From contig CAMLKW010000226.1 in assembly GCA_946480605.1 (NCBI GenBank), forward strand, positions 1-6,980: a stretch of 6,980 nucleotides of DNA, read 5' to 3'. Origin of the DNA: an uncultured Roseateles sp. Lineage in GTDB: Bacteria > Pseudomonadota > Gammaproteobacteria > Burkholderiales > Burkholderiaceae. The notes beneath the pieces are model-generated. The model was not told the origin of the DNA. It searched no databases and saw only the letters and a list, made by a program, of their open reading frames with translations. Every line of letters starts with the position of its first letter. Position 1 is the first letter of the stretch. A program made the translations under genes and the position numbers. Of the stretch, positions 1 to 6,235 are shown in pieces.

Positions 1-165
1 CAGCAGCGAATCGCCCGGCAGGAAGGGCATGACGACGACGCCGGTCTCCGTGAACACGATGAGGAACAGCAGCGCGTACACCCACACGCCGTAGGCCTGC
101 ACGAAGGCGGCCAGGTGGTCGTCCACGTGCAGGATGAAGTCGATCAGGAAATGCATCAGGTCCAT
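1..165 (-). CDS. dedA: DedA family membrane protein, N-terminal part (runs off the left edge)
   Basis: Only the first 55 codons are present, and the gene continues leftward beyond base 1. The translation starts [18 protein letters not shown] and reaches the family hallmark FTETG...PFLPGDSLL (residues 38-55), with the conserved membrane-embedded glutamate at residue 40. A hydrophobic stretch covers roughly residues 24-40. DedA-family proteins are multi-pass inner-membrane proteins linked to lipid carrier (undecaprenyl phosphate/phospholipid) translocation and envelope homeostasis; this is family knowledge and is not shown here. From memory, the N-terminus is close to E. coli DedA itself rather than YqjA or YghB. 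The ATG at 165 was chosen because the similarity begins there. No Shine-Dalgarno is visible, but a GATAAT hexamer lies 8 nt upstream. The gene is divergent from mutL. Confidence 0.9.
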   Translation of the reverse strand, partial: MDLMHFLIDFILHVDDHLAAFVQAYGVWVYALLFLIVFTETGVVVMPFLPGDSLL

Positions 166-173
166 GGCGGCGC

Positions 174-179
174 ATTATC
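174..179 (-). promoter_or_regulatory. Candidate -10 box of dedA, leaderless spacing
   Basis: On the minus strand GATAAT (5 of 6 matches to TATAAT) ends 8 nt before the dedA ATG, and there is no ribosome binding site between them. A start of transcription at or next to the ATG is therefore plausible. No convincing -35 box is visible about 17 bp upstream. This is inferred from sequence only. Confidence 0.45.
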
Positions 180-209
180 CGGACGACTTCGTGACGCCTC
201 GGGGGAAAC

Positions 210-215
210 GATAAT
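210..215 (+). promoter_or_regulatory. Candidate -10 box of mutL, leaderless spacing
   Basis: GATAAT (5 of 6 matches to TATAAT) ends 7 nt before the mutL ATG at 223. The purine run GGGGGAA at 201-207 is 15 nt from the ATG, too far for a normal Shine-Dalgarno. The arrangement matches a promoter whose transcript begins at the start codon. The -35 region would fall around 187-193 and overlap that of the divergent dedA promoter. No good TTGACA match is seen. Confidence 0.45.
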
Positions 216-222
216 CCCGGCG

Positions 223-2076
223 ATGGATTCCCCCCTGTCTGAGGTCCCCGCCCCCCGCGTCATCCGCGAACTGCCCGACGAGCTGATCAGCCAGATCGCC
301 GCCGGCGAGGTCGTCGAGCGCCCGGCCTCGGTGGTGCGCGAGCTGGTGGACAACGCGCTGGACGCCGGCGCGACCCACATCCAGGTCAAGCTGATGGCCG
401 GCGGCGTGCGCGCCATCGTCGTGGAGGACGACGGCTGCGGCATCCCCGTCGCCCAGCTGCCGCTGGCGCTGAAGCGCCACGCCACCAGCAAGATCGCCAG
501 CCTGAACGATCTGGAGTCGGTCGCGACGATGGGTTTCCGCGGCGAGGCGCTGGCGGCCATCGCCTCCGTCTCGGACATGGCCATCGCATCCCGCACCGCC
601 GCCGATGCCCACGCCCACCGGCTGGACGCCCGCAGCGGCGAGCTGCAGCCCGCCGCCCGCGCGCGCGGCACCAGCGTGGAGGTGCGCGAGCTGTTCTTCT
701 CGACGCCCGCGCGCCGCAAGTTCCTGAAGACCGACGCCACCGAGCTGGCCCACTGCGTGGAGGCCGTGCGCCGCCACGCGCTGGCGCGGCCGGACGTGGG
801 CTTCGCGATCTGGCACGAAGGCAAGCTGGTGGACCAGTGGCGCGCCGGCTCCGCCGAGCAGCGCATCGCCGACGTGCTGGGCGAGGACTTCACCGCCGAG
901 AGCCGCCCGTTCGAGCACAGCGCCGGTCCGTTGGCGCTCACCGGCCGTGCCGGCCTGCCCGAGGCGGCCCGCTCGCGTGCCGACCAGCAGTACGTCTGGG
1001 TCAACGGCCGCTACGTGCGCGACAAGCTCATCAGCCACGCGATCCGCTCGGCCTACGAGGACGTGCTGCACGGCCAGCGCCAGCCCAGCTATGTGCTGTT
1101 CATCGAGATCGCGCCCGAGCTGGTGGACGTGAACGTGCATCCGACCAAGATCGAGGTACGCTTCCGCGACGGCCGCGCCATCCACCAATCGGTGCGCCGC
1201 GCCTTCATCGACGCGCTGGCCGCCTCGCGCAGCGCCGAGGCGGCGGGTGTCGAGTCGGTCATGGCGCCGCTGGGCTTTGCGCCGACGACCGCCGCCACGC
1301 TGTACGTCGCCGAACCGCGCCAGCAGTACGCCGCGCCGGCCTACACGCCACCCGTGCCGCCCACGGCCGAGCAGGTGCGGCTGTCGCTGGTGCAGCACGA
1401 GACGCTGTGGCAACCCCGGGAGCGCGACGAGGCCCCCGCACCGGCGTCCAGCACGCCCACGGTCACGCTGCGCACGCCACTGCCCGACCAGGACTGGCCG
1501 CTGGGCCGCGCCATCGCTCAGATCCAGGGCGTCTACATCCTGGCCGAGAACCGGCAAGGCCTGGTCATCGTCGACATGCATGCGGCCCACGAGCGCGTGG
1601 TCTACGAACGGCTGAAAGCCAGGCTGGGCTCCGCCACCATCGAAAGCCAGCCACTGCTGATCCCGGTCAGCTTCGCCGCCACGGCCGAGGAGGTGGCCGC
1701 CGCCGAGCAGCATGCCGACACGCTGAGCCAGCTGGGGCTGGACGTGTCGCCGCTGTCCACCCACACGCTGGCCGTGCGCTCGCGCCCGGCGCTGCTGGCC
1801 GGCGGCGACCTGGTCGCGCTGACCCGCGAGCTGCTGGCCGAGATGGCGCAGTTCGAAGCCAGCTCGGTTCTGGAGCGCGCGCAGCACGAGATCCTCGCCA
1901 CCATGGCCTGCCACGGCGCCGTGCGCGCCAACCGGCAGCTGACGCTGGACGAGATGAACGCGCTGCTGCGCGACATGGAAGCCACCGAACGCGCCGACCA
2001 GTGCAACCACGGCCGCCCCACCTGGCGCCAGCTCGACATGAAAGAGCTGGACGCCCTCTTTCTTCGCGGACGCTGA
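223..2076 (+). CDS. mutL: DNA mismatch repair protein MutL (endonuclease type)
   Basis: A 617-residue MutL, the matchmaker and nicking ATPase of methyl-independent mismatch repair, which couples MutS recognition to strand removal. The N-terminal GHKL ATPase shows [11 protein letters not shown] (24-34), motif I with catalytic Glu40 and Asn44 ([12 protein letters not shown]), motif II DDGCGI (69-74) and motif [12 protein letters not shown] (102-110). A Pro/Ala-rich linker covers about 360-430. The C-terminal dimerisation domain carries the metal-binding endonuclease motif [12 protein letters not shown] (451-462), a variant of DQHA(X)2E(X)4E, plus ACHGAVRAN (from 562) and CNHGRP (594-599). QPLLIP (476-481) fits the QxxLxP sliding-clamp-binding pattern. 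This set implies a MutH-independent system. The ATG at 223 is preferred over one at 115, which would lie inside dedA and add a non-conserved leader. The gene heads an operon with the pseudouridine synthase gene and miaA. Confidence 0.97.
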   Translation: MDSPLSEVPAPRVIRELPDELISQIAAGEVVERPASVVRELVDNALDAGATHIQVKLMAGGVRAIVVEDDGCGIPVAQLPLALKRHATSKIASLNDLESVATMGFRGEALAAIASVSDMAIASRTAADAHAHRLDARSGELQPAARARGTSVEVRELFFSTPARRKFLKTDATELAHCVEAVRRHALARPDVGFAIWHEGKLVDQWRAGSAEQRIADVLGEDFTAESRPFEHSAGPLALTGRAGLPEAARSRADQQYVWVNGRYVRDKLISHAIRSAYEDVLHGQRQPSYVLFIEIAPELVDVNVHPTKIEVRFRDGRAIHQSVRRAFIDALAASRSAEAAGVESVMAPLGFAPTTAATLYVAEPRQQYAAPAYTPPVPPTAEQVRLSLVQHETLWQPRERDEAPAPASSTPTVTLRTPLPDQDWPLGRAIAQIQGVYILAENRQGLVIVDMHAAHERVVYERLKARLGSATIESQPLLIPVSFAATAEEVAAAEQHADTLSQLGLDVSPLSTHTLAVRSRPALLAGGDLVALTRELLAEMAQFEASSVLERAQHEILATMACHGAVRANRQLTLDEMNALLRDMEATERADQCNHGRPTWRQLDMKELDALFLRGR

Positions 2077-2078
2077 AC

Positions 2079-3401
2079 ATGGCCACGCTGACTCTCAAGA
2101 ACAAGAAACCCGCCGCCAAGACCCGCAACGCCGAGGACGAGAAGCGCGCGCCCGTGCGCGGCAAGGGCGTGTCCAAGCCCCGCCCCACGCTGGCCCAGGC
2201 GCAGGCCGACCGGGCCGAGCGCGAGGAGCGCTACCAGCAGGCACAGCAGAAGCGCGAGCGGCCGGCGCCGCAGCGCGACGAGCGCCCTGCCCGGCCCAAG
2301 GCCACCGGCTTCAGGCCCGAGCACCCGCCACAGCGCGGCGAACCGTTCCGTCGCGATGACCGTGGCGACCGGCCCCGCGACGAGCGCCAGGGCCGCCCCG
2401 GCCCGCGCGCCGGCGGCTTCAACCCGGACGGCCCGCCTCAACGCGCGCAGCGGGGCGAGCCGGTGCGGCGCAACGAGCACCGCGATGAACGCCCGGCCGA
2501 CCGCCCCCGCGATGACCGCCCGCCGCGCATCGACCAGCGCCGCGCGTCCAACCGTGGCCCGGATTTCGAGCCGCCACAGCGCCCGCAACGCCGCAACAAC
2601 CCGGCCCGCCAGGTCGACGCCGAGGATGGCGAGCGCCTGTCCAAGCGCATGAGCGAGCTGAAGCTGGCATCGCGCCGCGAGGCCGACGAATGGATCGCCG
2701 CCGGCTGGGTGCGCGTGGACGGCAAGGTGGCCGTGCTGGGCCAGCGCGTCGTCGGCGACGTGCAGATCGATATCGACCCCGCCGCACGCCAGCAGCAGGC
2801 CCAGCTCGTCACCGTGCTGCTGCACAAGCCCATCGGCTATGTGTCGGGCCAGGCCGAGGACGGCTATGAGCCGGCGGCCGTGCTGTTCCAGCCCCAGAAC
2901 CGCTGGGCGGACGACGCCTCGGGCATCCAGCCCAACGCCGGCCAGCACCGCAACCTGGCGCCCGCCGGCCGGCTCGACATCGACTCCACCGGCCTGCTGG
3001 TGCTGACGCAGGACGGCCGCATCGCCCGCGCGCTGATCGGCGAGGACTCCGACATCGAGAAGGAGTACCTGGTGCGCGTCGAGTACGTCGGCCTGCCCGG
3101 CGCCGACCCGGTGCCCGAGGGCACGCTGCCCAACGCGGCGCTGTCCAACAACAAGCTCGCGCTGCTGAACCACGGGCTGGAGCTGGACGGCGAGCTGCTG
3201 AAGCCCGCCAAGGTCAGCTGGCAGAACGAGCAGCAGCTGCGCTTCGTGCTGCGCGAGGGCAAGAAGCGCCAGATCCGCCGCATGTGCGAGTTGGTCGGCC
3301 TGAAGGTGGTGGGCCTGAAGCGCGTGCGCATCGGCCGCATCCCGCTGGGCAACCTGCCCGTCGGGCAATGGCGTTATCTCGCACCGTGGGAGAAGTTCTG
3401 A
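2079..3401 (+). CDS. 23S rRNA pseudouridine synthase, RluF-like, with long Arg/Pro-rich N-terminal extension
   Basis: A 440-residue RsuA/RluB/RluE/RluF-family enzyme that isomerises a uridine in rRNA. Residues 1-184 are low-complexity, rich in Arg, Pro, Glu, Asp and Gln, and predicted by eye to be disordered. An S4 RNA-binding domain follows (about 185-232, [20 protein letters not shown]), then the catalytic domain with [11 protein letters not shown] (247-257), [14 protein letters not shown] (297-310, catalytic Asp300), [10 protein letters not shown] and [12 protein letters not shown] (393-404). The RQIRRMCE block and the GQWRYL ending resemble RluF (U2604 in E. coli) more than RluB (which has REVRRLWE); the exact target uridine is an inference. 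E. coli RluF has about 290 residues, so the extension is the main oddity. The ATG lies 2 bp after the mutL stop and has only a weak GCGGA upstream, suggesting translational coupling. Confidence is high for the family and moderate for the subtype. Confidence 0.92.
   Translation: MATLTLKNKKPAAKTRNAEDEKRAPVRGKGVSKPRPTLAQAQADRAEREERYQQAQQKRERPAPQRDERPARPKATGFRPEHPPQRGEPFRRDDRGDRPRDERQGRPGPRAGGFNPDGPPQRAQRGEPVRRNEHRDERPADRPRDDRPPRIDQRRASNRGPDFEPPQRPQRRNNPARQVDAEDGERLSKRMSELKLASRREADEWIAAGWVRVDGKVAVLGQRVVGDVQIDIDPAARQQQAQLVTVLLHKPIGYVSGQAEDGYEPAAVLFQPQNRWADDASGIQPNAGQHRNLAPAGRLDIDSTGLLVLTQDGRIARALIGEDSDIEKEYLVRVEYVGLPGADPVPEGTLPNAALSNNKLALLNHGLELDGELLKPAKVSWQNEQQLRFVLREGKKRQIRRMCELVGLKVVGLKRVRIGRIPLGNLPVGQWRYLAPWEKF
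2307..2528 (+). repeat. Degenerate tandem repeat inside the N-terminal extension of the pseudouridine synthase
   Basis: Two adjacent protein-level units of about 36 and 38 residues share an order of motifs. Unit 1 (residues 77-112) reads [26 protein letters not shown]. Unit 2 (113-150) reads [32 protein letters not shown]. The DNA is diverged, but the order of GF, PPQR, RGEP, RR and DRPRD is kept, which suggests an old in-frame duplication of an Arg/Pro-rich segment. Confidence 0.6.
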
Positions 3402-4315
3402 CCACGCCGATTTGTCTTGCTGGGCCCACGGGCTGCGGCAAGACCGCGGCGGCCTTGGCGATTGCCGAGGTGCTGCCGGTGGAGATCATCAGCGTGGACT
3501 CCGCGCTGGTCTACCGCGGCATGGACATCGGCACGGCCAAGCCCACGGCGGCCGAGCAGGCGGCGGTGCCGCACCACCTGATCGACATCCTCGACCCGCT
3601 GCAGAGCTACTCGGCCGCCGAGTTCGTGCGCGACACGAAACGCCTGGCCGCCGAGATCAGCGCGCGCGGCAGGCTGCCGCTGCTGGTGGGCGGCACCATG
3701 CTGTACTTCAAGGCGCTGTTCGACGGCCTCTCGACGCTGCCGCAGGCCGATGCCGCGCTGCGCGCCGCCATCGACGCCGAAGCCGCCGAGCGCGGCTGGC
3801 CGGCCATGCACGCGGAGCTGGCCAAGCTCGACCCCGAGACCGGCGCCCGCCTGGCGCCCAACGACAGCCAGCGCATCCAGCGCGCGCTGGAGGTCATCCG
3901 CCTGACCGGCCAGCCCTTGAGCGCGCTGCACGCCGCCACGCGCGAGGAAGGCGTCAACTGGCCGCTGTTCTCGCTGGAGCCCGACGACCGCGCCTGGCTG
4001 CACGAGCGGCTGGCGCAGCGCTTCGACATCATGCTGGAGCAAGGCCTTGTCGACGAAGTGAAGACGCTGCGCGCGCGTGGCGACCTGTCGCTGGCGCTGC
4101 CGTCCATGCGCTGCGTGGGCTACCGGCAGGTGTGGGAAGCGCTGGACGCCGACAACTTCTCCGACCTGCGCGAGCGCGGCATCGCCGCCACGCGCCAGCT
4201 GGCCAAGCGCCAGGTGACCTGGCTGCGCAGCATGCCGCAGCGCCGCGTCATCGCCTGCGACGGCGTGCAGCCGGTGCCGGAGTTGCTGGCCGGGCTGCAG
4301 CGCTTGATGGCCTGA
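3368..4315 (+). CDS. miaA: tRNA dimethylallyltransferase MiaA
   Basis: A 315-residue MiaA, the normal length for the family. It transfers a dimethylallyl group from dimethylallyl diphosphate to N6 of A37 in tRNAs that read UNN codons, the first step towards ms2i6A. Visible motifs are the P-loop GPTGCGKT (19-26), [17 protein letters not shown] (43-59), HHLIDILDP (69-77), [13 protein letters not shown] (105-117), [12 protein letters not shown] (165-176) and the C-terminal [10 protein letters not shown] (248-257) and [13 protein letters not shown] (275-287). The ATG at 3368 overlaps the preceding gene by 34 bp. A GTG at 3386 is a possible shorter start (16-bp overlap), and neither has a clear Shine-Dalgarno. 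mutL-miaA adjacency is common in proteobacteria; here a pseudouridine synthase gene sits between them. Its stop is 3 bp from the stop of the convergent PEP-CTERM gene. Confidence 0.96.
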   Translation: MALSRTVGEVLTTPICLAGPTGCGKTAAALAIAEVLPVEIISVDSALVYRGMDIGTAKPTAAEQAAVPHHLIDILDPLQSYSAAEFVRDTKRLAAEISARGRLPLLVGGTMLYFKALFDGLSTLPQADAALRAAIDAEAAERGWPAMHAELAKLDPETGARLAPNDSQRIQRALEVIRLTGQPLSALHAATREEGVNWPLFSLEPDDRAWLHERLAQRFDIMLEQGLVDEVKTLRARGDLSLALPSMRCVGYRQVWEALDADNFSDLRERGIAATRQLAKRQVTWLRSMPQRRVIACDGVQPVPELLAGLQRLMA

Positions 4316-4318
4316 CGA

Positions 4319-5092
4319 TCAGCAGCGGCGGCGGCGCAGTCCCAGCAACGCCAGGCCACCCAGCAGCAGCGCCGCACTGGCCGGCTCCGGCACGGGCTGA
4401 GCCAGATACAGCGCCCCGCTGGCGCTGCTGAAGCTGGCCCCCTCGGTCACCATGCGCACGCTGAAGTTCGCCACGGCCTCGAAGCTGCGCACCTGCGAGG
4501 AGCCGAAGGCGGCGTCTGCGGTGCTGCGCCCGTAGAGCACGGTCCTGAACGGCATCGCCTCTCCCACGGCCGAACGACAGAAGCCCGTCTGGCTCTGCTG
4601 GACCGAACCCTCGATCTGTATGGTCAGGAAGTTGGGCTTGTCGAAACCGCAAGTCGCCCAGCCGGTCACGCCCTGATTGGCGCCCGCGTTGAGTTGCCGA
4701 CTCCACAGGTCCATCGTCACTTCCAGCATCACCGGCGTGCCCACCGGCAGCGTGGCGGACTGGATGGTCAGGGTGTCGTAGACGGAGCTGTCGTCCAGCC
4801 AGGCAACGGCGGAGGCCTGGTCCCCGTCCTTCGTGAAGGCCATGACCGTGCCCCGCCCCGACATGCGGCCGAACGTGGCCTCACCCGACACGAGTGATCG
4901 GCTGTACCAGTCGTTGCTGATCCCGTAGATGGCTTCGTAGGACGGAGCGTCACCGGATTGCGTGCTGCCCCACCAGAAGTCGCCGTTCTTGCGGTACAGG
5001 GCATCGGCGTAGTGATTCAGGTCGATGCTCTGGCCCTGGGCCAGCGTCGCGGACAAGGCCAGCACGGCCGGCAAGGCGATCTTCTTCATCAT
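4319..5092 (-). CDS. PEP-CTERM sorting domain-containing exported protein, function unknown
   Basis: A 257-residue secreted protein. An N-terminal Sec signal peptide (MMKKIALPAVLALSATLAQG) probably ends near residue 20 at an AQG site. The C-terminus is a textbook PEP-CTERM anchor: VPEPAS (234-239), a hydrophobic helix (about 240-252) and RRRR (253-256), followed by a single final Cys. In this family the tail is recognised by an exosortase (EpsH/XrtA type) and the protein usually goes to the surface or an exopolysaccharide matrix; no exosortase gene is in the window. The middle is Ser/Thr-rich and beta-like, with the stretch YDTLTIQSATLPVGTPVMLEV (105-125) typical of PEP-CTERM ectodomains, and two cysteines (148, 172) that could form a disulfide. 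I do not recognise an enzymatic domain. The ATG at 5092 follows AAGGAG by 7 nt; the next codon is also ATG (5089). Upstream in the same orientation is a LuxR-type regulator gene. Confidence 0.9.
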   Translation of the reverse strand: MMKKIALPAVLALSATLAQGQSIDLNHYADALYRKNGDFWWGSTQSGDAPSYEAIYGISNDWYSRSLVSGEATFGRMSGRGTVMAFTKDGDQASAVAWLDDSSVYDTLTIQSATLPVGTPVMLEVTMDLWSRQLNAGANQGVTGWATCGFDKPNFLTIQIEGSVQQSQTGFCRSAVGEAMPFRTVLYGRSTADAAFGSSQVRSFEAVANFSVRMVTEGASFSSASGALYLAQPVPEPASAALLLGGLALLGLRRRRC

Positions 5093-5099
5093 GGACGGT

Positions 5100-5105
5100 C
5101 TCCTT
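5100..5105 (-). promoter_or_regulatory. Strong Shine-Dalgarno of the PEP-CTERM gene
   Basis: AAGGAG on the minus strand lies 7 nt before the first of two adjacent ATG codons (5092 and 5089). It supports the start at 5092, although 10 nt to the second ATG is also workable. It is the only strong Shine-Dalgarno at a gene start in this window and shows that this mRNA has a 5' leader. Confidence 0.8.
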
Positions 5106-5122
5106 GAACAGGTCGCCAGCGT

Positions 5123-5138
5123 GCCGACGCCCGTCGGC
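5123..5138. promoter_or_regulatory. Perfect inverted repeat upstream of the PEP-CTERM gene
   Basis: GCCGAC and GTCGGC are separated by 4 nt, giving a perfect 6-bp dyad 30 bp upstream of the ATG at 5092. It may be a leader hairpin or an operator; nothing visible decides between these. Nearby at 5150-5159 is TGCA-GA-TGCA, a second short dyad. Confidence 0.35.
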
Positions 5139-5169
5139 CGCGCCAATGATGCAGATGCACTAGGACCGC

Positions 5170-5186
5170 CGAGCCCGGGGGGCTCG
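5170..5186 (-). terminator. GC hairpin just after the LuxR-type gene, possible terminator
   Basis: CGAGCCC and GGGCTCG form a perfect 7-bp stem with a 3-nt loop, starting 10 bp downstream of the regulator's stop codon (5197-5199). It could end the regulator's transcript, but no T-run follows in the minus-strand direction, so it is not a classical intrinsic terminator. A pause site or mRNA-stabilising 3' hairpin is equally possible. Confidence 0.35.
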
Positions 5187-5196
5187 CGCTTCCGAT

Positions 5197-6162
5197 TCAG
5201 GACAGCGCGCCTATCAGCCCCGTGCGATGCCCCACCTCCAGCTTGCGGTAGATGTTGGCCAGGTGGTTGCGCACCGTGGCGGGCGACAGCGCCAGCCGCC
5301 TGGAGATCTCCTTGTACGAGCTGCCGCCGGCATACAGCCCCGCGACCTCGCGCTCGCGCTGGGTCAGCTGGTCCATCCGGCTGCTGGGGCGCAGCCGCAG
5401 CAGCCAGCCATCCGCCTCGGGCAGACCGACGAGGCTGTGCTTGCCGTCGGCCAGCGGCCAGGCCCGCCCGGCCTGCAGCGCGCGCAGGCAGTCCGGCTCC
5501 AGCAGGCTGGTCTCCGGCGCTGCGCCGGGCCACATCAGCCGCGCAAAGGCCGGCGTGCTGACCAGCAGCCCGCCCCCATGGCTGGCCAACGCCACCGGCA
5601 GGTCCTGCGTGCCGACGTGGGGGCTGCGCATCAGCGAGTGCGCGCGATTGATCGCCAGCAACTCGTCCACCAACGGCCCCAGCGCCTCCAGCCGGGCCAG
5701 GTCGCCAGGGCCATAGCGGTCGCCCTGCTGCGTGCGCACCAGCAGGAAGACGGTCATGGTCTCGGGCCGGTCCGGCGTGCAGACGGCCAGCGCCAGCGTG
5801 TGGATCACGTCGTGATTGCGCAGGTGCTGGCGCAGTGGCTCGCATTCCGGGCCGGCGATCTCGGGCATGTCCGCGTCCTGCAGCTTCGCGCGCCCGGGGT
5901 TCATCACCAGTTGGGGGCTGACCAGGTCGAGATGCGCGACCTGCTGCCAGCTGGCCATGGTGGCGGCGATATCGGGGAAGCCGAAGTAGTGGGCGTCGTG
6001 ATAGGCCCGCTCGCCGTGGCGCGAGCTGATGATGGCGCCGCGCTCGCAGCGCAACTCGGCGCGCAGGCGTTCAAAACACACTTCGGCAAACGCGGCCGCG
6101 CCCAGGCGGCGCGCGTCGGTCAGCCAGGCCGTGAGGTCGGTGGGCGAGAGGGCATGCGACAT
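5197..6162 (-). CDS. LuxR family transcriptional regulator (C-terminal GerE-type HTH)
   Basis: A 321-residue regulator. The C-terminus (266-320) is a clear LuxR/GerE DNA-binding domain: LTQREREVAGLYAGG, SSYKEISRRLALSPATVRNHL and a final IYRKLEVGHRT. The N-terminal 260 residues have no response-regulator receiver signature (no early DD or phosphoacceptor pattern seen). They resemble a GAF/PAS-like sensory fold only in a general way, so the signal is unknown. The ATG at 6162 was chosen because the reading frame upstream is non-conserved-looking and would run into the divergent ABC gene. No Shine-Dalgarno precedes it, but CATCAT lies 7 nt upstream. It is co-oriented with the PEP-CTERM gene 104 bp downstream and divergent from the ABC ATPase gene, so either is a plausible target (inference). 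Confidence 0.88.
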   Translation of the reverse strand: MSHALSPTDLTAWLTDARRLGAAAFAEVCFERLRAELRCERGAIISSRHGERAYHDAHYFGFPDIAATMASWQQVAHLDLVSPQLVMNPGRAKLQDADMPEIAGPECEPLRQHLRNHDVIHTLALAVCTPDRPETMTVFLLVRTQQGDRYGPGDLARLEALGPLVDELLAINRAHSLMRSPHVGTQDLPVALASHGGGLLVSTPAFARLMWPGAAPETSLLEPDCLRALQAGRAWPLADGKHSLVGLPEADGWLLRLRPSSRMDQLTQREREVAGLYAGGSSYKEISRRLALSPATVRNHLANIYRKLEVGHRTGLIGALS

Positions 6163-6169
6163 GCCGGCG

Positions 6170-6175
6170 ATGATG
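6170..6175 (-). promoter_or_regulatory. Weak candidate -10 box of the LuxR-type gene
   Basis: CATCAT on the minus strand matches TATAAT at 4 of 6 positions and ends 7 nt before the ATG at 6162. It is weak alone. It is listed because the same spacing recurs at the other transcription-unit starts in this window. Confidence 0.25.
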
Positions 6176-6221
6176 CGCGGCCGGCATCGCCACTCCCTCA
6201 GGGCAAGCCCCCAAATCCGCC

Positions 6222-6227
6222 TACATT
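6222..6227 (+). promoter_or_regulatory. Candidate -10 box of the ABC ATPase gene, leaderless spacing
   Basis: TACATT (4 of 6 matches to TATAAT, with the key T, A and final T kept) ends 8 nt before the ATG at 6236. The intervening bases are C-rich with no Shine-Dalgarno, again fitting transcription starting at the ATG. Confidence 0.35.
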
Positions 6228-6235
6228 CCCCGCCC

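Noticed and set aside
115..222. Earlier ATG for mutL at 115
   Set aside because: It lies within the dedA coding region on the other strand, and the 36 added residues do not resemble MutL N-termini.
175..2010. Long open frame on the minus strand opposite mutL, about 611 codons
   Set aside because: It mirrors mutL codon structure in GC-rich DNA. The product is low-complexity (Gly, Gln, Arg, His, Ala) without recognisable motifs, while the plus strand encodes a clear MutL.
837..2078. Upstream extension of the pseudouridine synthase frame into mutL
   Set aside because: The frame stays open only by base composition. The extension is Arg/Ala noise fully inside mutL, and an ATG 2 bp after the mutL stop is the natural start.
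3284..3367. Earlier ATG for miaA at 3284
   Set aside because: It would give an even longer overlap with the pseudouridine synthase gene and a 28-residue Arg/Gly/Pro-rich leader not seen in MiaA.
1602..3368. Long open frame on the minus strand opposite the 3' part of mutL and the pseudouridine synthase gene
   Set aside because: Compositional shadow of genuine plus-strand genes. The translation is repetitive Ala/Leu/Arg/His with no domain.
4301..4327. Hairpin spanning the two convergent stop codons as a bidirectional terminator
   Set aside because: The stem is bulged and only 8 bp, with no T-run on either strand, so it is kept only as a remark on the convergent arrangement.
4319..5092. A complete exosortase/PEP-CTERM system in the window
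   Set aside because: Only the substrate-type protein is present. No exosortase, glycosyltransferase or EPS gene is visible.
5093..5845. Open-frame extension of the PEP-CTERM gene into the regulator gene
   Set aside because: The signal peptide and strong Shine-Dalgarno fix the start at 5092. The extension is out-of-frame translation of the regulator.
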